This document shows, piece by piece, positions 1 to 5,879 of a DNA stretch of 10,140 nt (positions are counted from its first letter, which is position 1; every line of letters begins with the position of its first letter). A program made the translations under genes and the position numbers. The notes under the pieces were generated by a model. It was not told where the DNA came from and did not search any database. It worked only from the letters and a program-made list of their open reading frames with translations. Source of the stretch: an uncultured Holophagaceae bacterium (GTDB lineage Bacteria; Acidobacteriota; Holophagae; Holophagales; Holophagaceae). The DNA lies in the NCBI GenBank assembly GCA_903927605.1, contig CAIYNT010000321.1, positions 1 through 10,140 of the forward strand. Direction: 5' to 3'.

Positions 1-138
1 GGATCAGGAGCTGGTAGCGCTGGGCCACTGCATGTCCCGGGTTTCGGAGGAGGGAAAGAGGAGGTTAGACTGCGTGTTCCCAAGATTATCCGGCCATCGG
101 CTGGACACAAGTGGAAGTCCCGTGAGGGAATAGGAGTC
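1..138 (+). other. Leader upstream of ruvB; possible 3' end of an unidentified gene
   Basis: No recognisable gene lies here. One rightward frame is open from base 2 to a TAG at 131-133, giving 43 residues beginning DQELVALGHC. This could be the C-terminus of a gene truncated by the window edge. Its first 20 codons have GC-rich third positions like a real gene, but the later part uses codons such as TTA, AGA and AGT and looks less coding. The ruvB frame is also open through the whole stretch but has no ATG, GTG or TTG before 139. Two purine-rich stretches, GAGGGA at 125-130 and AGGAG at 132-136, are the only candidate ribosome-binding sites for ruvB. The second lies just 2 nt before the ATG. 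Confidence 0.3.
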
Positions 139-1152
139 ATGCACCGACACCCCGACCTTGATCCCACTGGTGGCACTGAGGACCCCGCTGAATACTCGCT
201 GAGGCCGCAACGGCTCCAGGAATATATCGGCCAGGAGAAGGTGAAGGCGCGGCTGGAGATTGCCCTCCAGGCTGCCACCCGACGGGGAGAGGTCCTGGAT
301 CATGTGCTGCTCTTCGGCCCCCCGGGTCTCGGCAAGACGACCCTGGCCCACGTCCTGGCCAACGAGATGAGCTCTCCCTGCAAGGTCATCCAGGCACCGG
401 CGCTGGAGAAGAAGGGCGATCTGGCTGCCATCCTCACCAACCTTGAGGCGGGGGAGTTCCTCTTCATCGACGAGATCCACCGCCTGTCCGCGCCCATCGA
501 GGAACTGCTCTATGCGGCCATGGAGGATCGGAAGCTGGACATCCTGATCGGCCAGGGACCCAGCGCGCAGACACTGAGAGTGGACCTCCGCCCCTTCACT
601 CTGATCGGCGCCACCACGCGGGCTGGACTGATCTCCAAGCCACTGCACGACCGCTTCGGCATGGTCCACCGCCTGGAGTTCTATACACGCGCGGAGTTGG
701 CCATCATCGCGAACCGCTCGGCGGACCTGCTGGGCATCCACCTGGCCCGGGAAGGTTCCGAGGCGATCGCCCGGCGCAGCCGGGGCACGCCGCGGATCTG
801 CAATCGGTTGTTGAGGCGTTGCCGGGACTTTGCGGAGGTGAAGGGAGATGGCACTATCACCGAGGCATCAGCAGATGCGTGCTTGAAGCTGCACGAAGTG
901 GACGAACTGGGACTGGATGCCTTGGACCGGGAATACCTCCAGGCAATCTGCCACAAGCATCGCGGAGGGCCGGTCGGCTTGCGAACCCTGGCGGCGGCTC
1001 TGGGAGAAGACGAGGGCGCGCTGGAGGATCTGGTGGAACCCTACCTCATGCAGGTTGGTTTCCTGGATCGCACACCACAGGGCAGGAAGGCCACCGATGC
1101 GGCCTACACCTACCTGGGTGTGAAGTCAGACCCAGGTCCCCTGTTCCGGTAG
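139..1152 (+). CDS. ruvB: Holliday junction branch migration DNA helicase RuvB
   Basis: RuvB is the AAA+ motor that, with RuvA, drives branch migration of Holliday junctions during recombinational repair. The 337 residues match the usual length (336 in E. coli). Visible motifs are the LRP/GQ N-terminal signature (residues 21-32), Walker A GPPGLGKTT (60-68), Walker B LFIDEIHR (108-115), sensor 1 LIGATTRAG (155-163), the arginine-finger region DRFG (Arg172) and sensor 2 RGTPRICNRLLRR (about 215-227). A winged-helix DNA-binding domain closes the protein, with TPQGR near residue 313. Small departures from consensus are Arg in place of an aromatic residue after MED (131), LRPFTL for the common LPPFTL, and Cys in the sensor-2 helix. 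None affects a catalytic residue. The ATG at 139 is the only start that keeps the N-terminal signature; its ribosome-binding site is mediocre. No ruvA or ruvC is visible. The gene ends 10 bp from a converging bactofilin gene. Confidence 0.97.
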   Translation: MHRHPDLDPTGGTEDPAEYSLRPQRLQEYIGQEKVKARLEIALQAATRRGEVLDHVLLFGPPGLGKTTLAHVLANEMSSPCKVIQAPALEKKGDLAAILTNLEAGEFLFIDEIHRLSAPIEELLYAAMEDRKLDILIGQGPSAQTLRVDLRPFTLIGATTRAGLISKPLHDRFGMVHRLEFYTRAELAIIANRSADLLGIHLAREGSEAIARRSRGTPRICNRLLRRCRDFAEVKGDGTITEASADACLKLHEVDELGLDALDREYLQAICHKHRGGPVGLRTLAAALGEDEGALEDLVEPYLMQVGFLDRTPQGRKATDAAYTYLGVKSDPGPLFR

Positions 1153-1162
1153 CCCCGGCCAT

Positions 1163-1621
1163 TCAGCGTTTGGCGTCAGCCTTCTTGGGGTCCAAATCCG
1201 GATGCCGGGTGCCGGGCAGGGTCCCACCTTTGGCCACGACGTTGGCAGTGTCAGTTCCGGTCTGGTCCCTGCGGACACAGACACCCTGGAGGGTGCCGCC
1301 TTCGTCCACCACCAAGGAGCCGACTTCCACATCACCTTCCACGTAGCCCGTGCCATGGATCTCCAGGCAGTCAGAGATCTTCATGATGCCTTCGGCACGG
1401 CCCGTGACGACCAGGTGCTTGGCGAAGATGTTCCCCTTCACCAGACCTCCGGGGGCGATCGAGATTTCTCCCGTGGAATGGATGGTGCCTTCCACGACGC
1501 CCTCCACCCGGAAGCTGTGGGAGTTCGTATGGATCTCGCCCTTGAACAACACATCTTTGCCGAGGAGGGAATGGATGGCTGGTGCGGGTTCAGGCTTGGT
1601 CTTCGTGCGGAATACGGCCAC
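1163..1621 (-). CDS. Bactofilin family cytoskeletal protein
   Basis: Bactofilins are small cytoplasmic proteins that polymerise without nucleotide through a right-handed beta-helix and act as membrane-associated scaffolds for wall enzymes. From the GTG at 1621 the product is 152 residues. It has a short basic, Pro-rich tail (1-15), then a core of short glycine-spaced beta repeats from LLGKDVLFKGEI to about residue 115 (for example VEGVVEGTI, VKGNIFAKHL, VEGDVEVGSL), and a polar C-terminal tail. That is the DUF583/bactofilin pattern. An in-frame ATG at 1669 would add 16 residues and overlap the upstream peptidase gene. I prefer GTG 1621 because it has a strong AAGGAG site 6 nt upstream, falls after the peptidase stop, and gives the MAVF-type N-terminus common in the family. 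It directly follows an M23 peptidase gene (17-nt gap), a recurrent partnership. Family assignment is firm; the exact role in shape or polarity is inferred. Confidence 0.93.
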   Translation of the reverse strand: MAVFRTKTKPEPAPAIHSLLGKDVLFKGEIHTNSHSFRVEGVVEGTIHSTGEISIAPGGLVKGNIFAKHLVVTGRAEGIMKISDCLEIHGTGYVEGDVEVGSLVVDEGGTLQGVCVRRDQTGTDTANVVAKGGTLPGTRHPDLDPKKADAKR

Positions 1622-1627
1622 GGGTCT

Positions 1628-1633
1628 CTCCTT
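1628..1633 (-). promoter_or_regulatory. Shine-Dalgarno site that decides the bactofilin start
   Basis: Read on the minus strand this is AAGGAG, followed by 6 nt and a GTG codon at 1621-1619. It lies in the 17-nt gap after the peptidase TGA (1641-1639). The upstream in-frame ATG at 1669 has no purine-rich site before it. Confidence 0.7.
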
Positions 1634-1638
1634 GTGAG

Positions 1639-2610
1639 TCAGGACGGTCGGCCGAGGGCGCTCAGCCATTGGCGCTGGAGCCGGAGGTAGGGCTGGGGAT
1701 TAACTGGCTTTCCGTTCCGGCGGACCTCGTAATGCAGGTGGATGCCCGTGGCATTTCCTGAGCGTCCCATGAATCCCAGGATATCCCCCCTGGAGACCTT
1801 CTGGCCGACTTTGACATTGAGTCGATTCAGATGGGCGTAGAGGGTTTCCTGTTCCTCAGTGTGACGGATTCGTACACCCCAGCCGTACCGATCCATCCAG
1901 CCGGCCTCCTCGACCTCGCCATCCGCCGTAGCCTGGATCGGCGTGTCGAGAGCATTGCTGATGTCGAGGCCCGTGTGGTACCCGAGCAGGCCATCGCCAA
2001 CCTCGTTGGAACGGGAAAAGGGGCTCACCCTCACGCCAAACCCTGAACTGAGATAACCGGCAGTGGGTGGGATCGAGGGGGTATGGCTCCAGGCCCAGAT
2101 CACGGGCTCCAGACGCGCCTTGACTACCGCCGCCTGCTTGGCAGTGGCATCGAGATCCTGGCGTAGACGGGACAACCGCTCCTGGGTGCCAGGCGGCAGG
2201 GGAGTGACATTCGGCTGGCTGGGTGGGGCGGGCAGGGGGGAACCGGACGAAGCCTTGGGATCCAGCAGCTTCAGCAGTTCCGTGTGCTGTTTCCGCAGGG
2301 TGGCCACTTCATTCTCAAGGGCCTGCGCCTGGTCGAGTGACAAACGCAGTTGTTCCTGCTGTCCCTGGGTTTCCTTCTGGAGGTTGCTGAAGCTCATGAT
2401 CTTCTTCGTCGCCCACAATCCATAGCCCGAGCCGATCATGGCGAGGGCCCAAAAACCCACCACTCCGCCCAGGACCCACAGCATCATTCGCCGGGTGAGC
2501 GACCAGCGGAAGGTGCGATGGCTGAAGACCACCATCACTGTGAGCCAGCGCCCAGAATCGGGACGACTAGATCGCAGGGCGCGACGGCGTTCAGGTTGAT
2601 GGACGGACAT
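1639..2610 (-). CDS. Membrane-anchored M23 family (LytM-type) metallopeptidase
   Basis: M23 peptidases are zinc endopeptidases that cut peptidoglycan cross-bridges or stem peptides. Numbering from ATG 2610 (323 residues): a short cytoplasmic basic segment carrying the WLTVMVV...TFRWSLTRR pattern typical of this family, one transmembrane helix at about 43-65, a coiled coil at about 70-112, a Pro-rich linker (about 122-140), a second helical stretch (about 142-170) and a C-terminal LytM domain. The zinc ligands are present: His212 and Asp216 in YHTGLDI, and His293 in HLHYEV. Catalytic-type histidines are His260 (YAHLN) and His291. The enzyme is therefore predicted to be active and periplasmic, anchored in the inner membrane. 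A GTG at 2643 would add 11 residues but lacks a ribosome site; ATG 2610 has GAGG only 2 nt away. The gene is followed at 17 nt by a bactofilin, which suggests a scaffold-positioned wall hydrolase, as for Csd-type peptidases and CcmA in Helicobacter. Confidence 0.92.
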   Translation of the reverse strand: MSVHQPERRRALRSSRPDSGRWLTVMVVFSHRTFRWSLTRRMMLWVLGGVVGFWALAMIGSGYGLWATKKIMSFSNLQKETQGQQEQLRLSLDQAQALENEVATLRKQHTELLKLLDPKASSGSPLPAPPSQPNVTPLPPGTQERLSRLRQDLDATAKQAAVVKARLEPVIWAWSHTPSIPPTAGYLSSGFGVRVSPFSRSNEVGDGLLGYHTGLDISNALDTPIQATADGEVEEAGWMDRYGWGVRIRHTEEQETLYAHLNRLNVKVGQKVSRGDILGFMGRSGNATGIHLHYEVRRNGKPVNPQPYLRLQRQWLSALGRPS

Positions 2611-2670
2611 GGCCTCACAGCATACCTGGGAAGCGTCCTGCACGCGAATCGTCTTATTACAACCAACGAT

Positions 2671-3666
2671 CTACAGCGCCGCCGGCAGCACCTTCGACAG
2701 CCAGTATTCCAAAGCATGACCCAAGAAAAACACGAGTCCAATCAGGCTGTTCAAGGTGAAGAAAGCCTGGTCGATGCGGGACAGATCCCCCTTCCGGACC
2801 AACCACTGCTCCCGGATGAGCATCGCGGCAACGGCACCCCATCCGGCCCAGGTCCAGAAGTGCCCGCCCACCCGATGGTTGAACATCCCCCAGCATAGAA
2901 GCGCAAGGGCATGGAGACACCGGGACAGCAACAGCGCCCGGGTGGTGCCGAGTTTGGATGGGATCGAGTGGAGCCCCCAGGAGCGGTCGAAGGCCTCGTC
3001 CTGCAGGGAGTAGAGGATATCGAAGCCGGCCGTCCAGGCCAGCACGCCGCCGGACAGCCACAGGGCCGGGGCTTCGATGCGTCCCGAGACAGCGATCCAT
3101 GCGCCCAGCGGAGCACCGGAAAGGGACAACCCCAGCACCACATGGGCCCAAGCCGTGAAGCGTTTGCAGAGCGAGTAGCCCAGGATGACGACCAGCGCCA
3201 GAGGCGAGAGCGCCCAGGTGAGCGGACCCAGGGCACCGGCGGCCAGCCCGAACAGGACGATACCGGCCCCCATAAGGAGCATGGCTCCCAACCGCGAGAC
3301 GCGTCCAGCGGGCAGCGCCCGCGAGGCGGTTCGGGGATTCTGCGCATCCACCTCCACGTCCACCAGGCGGTTGAAGGTCATGGCGGCCGTGCGAGCCCCC
3401 ACCATGGCCGCCAGAATCCAGAGGGAAGTGCGCCACGGAGGCAGGCCCTGCGCCGCCGTCAGGGCACTCAAAAGCGCAAAGGGGAGGGCGAACACCGTAT
3501 GCTCGAACTTGATCATGTCGAGCAGTTCTCTGGATTGACGGAAAACAGAGTCGTTTGGTGGGGAATCAGCTACGGGATGCGCCCGATACGGGTCATCCGG
3601 GGGTGGCAGCAGAGCCGGGGTACTTGGCAGTTGATTCTGGTCGTGTTCGGGGGTGTTCATCACCAT
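2671..3666 (-). CDS. ubiA: UbiA-family 4-hydroxybenzoate-type polyprenyltransferase (MqnP-like)
   Basis: This integral membrane prenyltransferase transfers a polyprenyl chain to an aromatic acid in quinone biosynthesis. The sequence has the two Asp-rich metal/diphosphate motifs: Asn99-x3-Asp103-x3-Asp107 within FNRLVDVEVDAQNPRT, and Asp216-x2-Tyr219-x3-Asp223-x3-Asp227 within GFDILYSLQDEAFDRSWG. The neighbouring RALPAG and GLHSIPSKLG segments, and about eight hydrophobic helices between residues 55 and 325, fit the family. These motif versions resemble the subgroup called putative 4-hydroxybenzoate polyprenyltransferase, which includes MqnP of the futalosine menaquinone route rather than proteobacterial UbiA. 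That sub-assignment is from memory of the family. Residues 1-45 are a Pro-rich, polar extension ahead of the usual MIKFEHTVFALPFA start (Met51). No ATG here has a good ribosome site: candidates are 3666, 3660 (Met3) and 3516 (Met51). I keep the longest because the RELLD helix before Met51 looks native. Confidence 0.9.
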   Translation of the reverse strand: MVMNTPEHDQNQLPSTPALLPPPDDPYRAHPVADSPPNDSVFRQSRELLDMIKFEHTVFALPFALLSALTAAQGLPPWRTSLWILAAMVGARTAAMTFNRLVDVEVDAQNPRTASRALPAGRVSRLGAMLLMGAGIVLFGLAAGALGPLTWALSPLALVVILGYSLCKRFTAWAHVVLGLSLSGAPLGAWIAVSGRIEAPALWLSGGVLAWTAGFDILYSLQDEAFDRSWGLHSIPSKLGTTRALLLSRCLHALALLCWGMFNHRVGGHFWTWAGWGAVAAMLIREQWLVRKGDLSRIDQAFFTLNSLIGLVFFLGHALEYWLSKVLPAAL

Positions 3667-3716
3667 ACATGATCGGATGAAACGCCCTGTTTGTCTCGGT
3701 AGTCGGGCTCAAGAGC

Positions 3717-5363
3717 TCAGTTCCGTCGCAGCATCAGAAGTGTGCGGTCATCCAGGTAGGGCGCTCCTTGGGTGAAGCGATCCAACTCCCCGAGTAGGGT
3801 TGAGTCCAAGGTCATGAGCGGATTCTGGCGCCCGGCGACAAGCAGGGAGTTGAGGGCATCTGGGCCGTATTCCTCCCCCAAGGGATTGGTGGCCTCGGTA
3901 ATGCCATCTGTGTAGACCGCCAGCAGATCACCGGGTTGCAGCTGGAGCGTGGATTCCCCATAGGGTTGGCCTGGCAACAGCGCCAGGGGCAGGCCCTGGG
4001 CATCCAGTTCCTCGAAGCTGCCGCCAGGATGGATGATTAGGGCCGGGTTGTGTCCCGCATTGGTGCAGGTGAGCGCTCCGGTTCGGGGATCCAGCAGGGC
4101 GAGGAAGGCCGTGATGAAACGTCGTCCATCGGTGTGGCGCGCCAGCACTCTGGATAGTTGAAAGGCCAGGTCCCCTGTGGAGAGATCCCGTTCTGTCCAG
4201 GCCTCCAGGGTGGCCTGCAGAGAGGCCATCAGCAGCCCGGGCCCCAGGCCCTTGCCGCTCACGTCAGCCAGGCAGAAGAGCCAGCGGCCATCGGTTTTCG
4301 GCCACCAGCCGAAGAGGTCGCCCGACACCTGGCGGCTGGGCAGGTTGTTGCCATGAACCTCATAGCCTGGGATTTCGGGTGGGAACCCGGGCAGCAGGCC
4401 CTGCTGGATGTGACGGGCCAGATCCAGTTCCTGATCCATCTTCTTGCGGGCCATGCCCTCTTCCCGCATGCGGGCCTGCTCCAGTTTGGCCGTGGCCAGA
4501 TGGGCGAGCGTGCTGGCAAGGCGCAGATCCTCTTCGTCAAAGGGTGGCCTTGGAGGATGGGAATCGAGGTAGAGCAGGCCCTTCACCACGCCCTGGTGCT
4601 CCAGAGGGGTGACCATCGCCGAGGTGATGCCGGTGCTTAGGAGCGAGGCTGTGGCCAGGGCCTGGTTGTTAGCGAAGTCGCTGAAGAGCACGGACTCCTT
4701 CCGCTGGAGAGCGGCGTCCACGAGGCTCCTGGACAGCAGGATGGGCTGGTCGCCTTCCGGCCCGCGGGAGGCCACGGTATGCAGTCCCGCCTGCTCGTCC
4801 TGGATCAGCACGGCAGCCCGCCAGGGCTTCAGCAGAGTCCACAGCCGGTCCAGCAGATGGGAGAGCAACTGCTCCGGAGGGCTGTCCTCCAGCAGTTCCA
4901 GGGAAAGGGCCTGGATCTCCCGGATCACTTCTCGGAGGCGCAGGGTTTCCGGGGCCTCGCGCCGCTGGGGGGCGGCGCGGAGGCGGTCCAGCGGGAGCAC
5001 CATGGAACCAGCGGAGGAGGAGGTGTCGGTATCGGCTCCGATGCGGACGCGGGGCCCTCGGGAAGCGGGTCCTACACTCATGGAAACCTGTCCCAATAAG
5101 AGGTCGTCCTCTTCCCGCAGGGGATGGGACGTTGTGATCCGCTCTCCGTTGATGAAGGTTCCGTTCAGCGAACCCAGATCCTCCAGGTAGGGGATACCGT
5201 CCTTGAGACTGATGCGGGCATGGTGTCGGCTGAGGCTGGTATCGGGGATCACCACATCGTTCTGGGAGGAGCGCCCGAGCGTCCAGGACTTGGCCTCGCC
5301 TTCCAGGGGGATGGGTGGTTTGCCGGGGATGTGAAGCATCAGCGACTGCATCAGGCCTTCCAT
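3717..5363 (-). CDS. FHA-GAF-SpoIIE/PP2C-type Ser/Thr phosphatase
   Basis: This is a three-domain cytoplasmic signalling phosphatase of 548 residues with no membrane segment. The FHA domain (about 5-100) has Gly30-Arg31, Ser45-Arg46-x-His48 and Asn67-Gly68, the residues that read phosphothreonine. A linker (105-140) leads to a GAF-like domain (about 145-295). A linker helix (296-322, EQARMREEGMARKKMDQELDLARHIQ... type) precedes the RsbU/SpoIIE phosphatase domain (about 315-548). Metal-binding aspartates are present: Asp349 (VSGDL), Asp367 (ADVSGKG), Asp486 (YTDGITE) and Asp538/Asp539 (DDRTLLML). The first motif is atypical, VSGDLFGWW where GGDYYD is usual, but the key Asp is kept. Enzymes of this class usually dephosphorylate anti-anti-sigma (STAS) proteins, and none is encoded here, so the substrate is unknown. 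The gene starts 11 nt after the globin. Met5 (5351) is a credible alternative start, having GGAAGG 4 nt upstream, whereas ATG 5363 has no evident site. Confidence 0.93.
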   Translation of the reverse strand: MEGLMQSLMLHIPGKPPIPLEGEAKSWTLGRSSQNDVVIPDTSLSRHHARISLKDGIPYLEDLGSLNGTFINGERITTSHPLREEDDLLLGQVSMSVGPASRGPRVRIGADTDTSSSAGSMVLPLDRLRAAPQRREAPETLRLREVIREIQALSLELLEDSPPEQLLSHLLDRLWTLLKPWRAAVLIQDEQAGLHTVASRGPEGDQPILLSRSLVDAALQRKESVLFSDFANNQALATASLLSTGITSAMVTPLEHQGVVKGLLYLDSHPPRPPFDEEDLRLASTLAHLATAKLEQARMREEGMARKKMDQELDLARHIQQGLLPGFPPEIPGYEVHGNNLPSRQVSGDLFGWWPKTDGRWLFCLADVSGKGLGPGLLMASLQATLEAWTERDLSTGDLAFQLSRVLARHTDGRRFITAFLALLDPRTGALTCTNAGHNPALIIHPGGSFEELDAQGLPLALLPGQPYGESTLQLQPGDLLAVYTDGITEATNPLGEEYGPDALNSLLVAGRQNPLMTLDSTLLGELDRFTQGAPYLDDRTLLMLRRN

Positions 5364-5374
5364 TCACATGTGGT

Positions 5375-5788
5375 TCATTGGTGGTACCGGGAGCAGAGAT
5401 ACCTGATGCCGATCCCCATCACCTTCTCCCAGGCCAGCTCAACCGCCGGCGAATGGGCTGGGTCACAGGCCCGTACGGCGGCCAGGAGGCTGTCGAGCCA
5501 GAGGTCGTAGAACTCAGCGCCGACAGCGAGCTGAGCCGAGCCGTGCCGTTTGGCCAGGTCCTCCAGGAAGGCCGGTGGGCCTTGCCCTTCCTCCCGCGCA
5601 GCCCGCAGCATCAAGTGAAAGGAACCGTGCAAGGCCCGCTTCTGCTTCTCGAAATCGGTGTTTGCGAACTTCTCCTGCACCTTGGGAGAGGACGTGAGGA
5701 AAGTCTGGTAGAAGAGGTCCAGGAACCCGGGATTCATCGAGCAGCGTTCAAGGCTCTTACTGAAGAGGTCCAGTGTGGCTTCGTCCAT
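5375..5788 (-). CDS. Single-domain globin-like haem protein
   Basis: The product is 137 residues, the length of a single globin fold, all helical, with no signal peptide or extra domain. Globin landmarks are an early helical LDLFYQTFLTSSPKVQEKF segment (A-C region), a candidate CD1 Phe41 in EKFANTDF, Gln49 in KQKRAL as a possible distal E7 residue, and His82 in LAKRHG as the likely proximal F8 haem ligand. The last two helices follow (about 86-108 and 112-135). It is probably an oxygen, NO or redox-related haem protein, either free-standing or a sensor. Without a reductase domain it is not a flavohaemoglobin. It has an AGGCGG-type ribosome site about 6 nt before ATG 5788 and is the first gene of a leftward block, 11 nt before the FHA-GAF-PP2C phosphatase. 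That context suggests co-expression with signalling genes. The haem ligands are inferred from motif position, not from an alignment. Confidence 0.82.
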   Translation of the reverse strand: MDEATLDLFSKSLERCSMNPGFLDLFYQTFLTSSPKVQEKFANTDFEKQKRALHGSFHLMLRAAREEGQGPPAFLEDLAKRHGSAQLAVGAEFYDLWLDSLLAAVRACDPAHSPAVELAWEKVMGIGIRYLCSRYHQ

Positions 5789-5879
5789 GGTGACCGCCTG
5801 CTTTGATGCTAAACCTCTTCCGGAATTTCGTCTGTGTGAACAGCAAAAGCCTGACCTGTGCTAGCCTCACGGTGGATCC
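5789..5879. promoter_or_regulatory. Divergent promoter region between globin block and kinase gene
   Basis: This 91-bp gap must hold the rightward promoter of the kinase gene and the leftward promoter of the globin-led block. The best rightward candidate is TGTGCTAGCCT at 5857-5867, with TAGCCT (5862-5867) as a -10 element and an upstream TG. No convincing -35 is present; TGAACA at 5837-5842 has 19-nt spacing. Leftward, TAGCAT read on the minus strand just upstream of the globin is a weak -10. An 8-bp palindrome TTCCGGAA lies at 5818-5825. Assignments here are tentative. Confidence 0.4.

Noticed and set aside
4..741. Long leftward frame opposite ruvB
   Set aside because: It is fully antisense to an unmistakable ruvB, has no recognisable domain, and is expected by chance in GC-rich coding DNA.
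2654..2661. TGTAAT-like -10 (minus strand) as a dedicated promoter for the peptidase-bactofilin pair
   Set aside because: Nothing resembling a -35 is found at 16-19 nt, so an internal promoter is possible but unsupported.
2657..3672. Alternative frames on both strands overlapping the prenyltransferase gene
   Set aside because: The sequences are low-complexity Gly/Pro/Arg-rich shadows; the UbiA frame holds both Asp motifs and the membrane helices.
5818..5825. TTCCGGAA palindrome in the globin-kinase gap
   Set aside because: Eight bases is too short to stand out in GC-rich DNA, and there is no second copy nearby.
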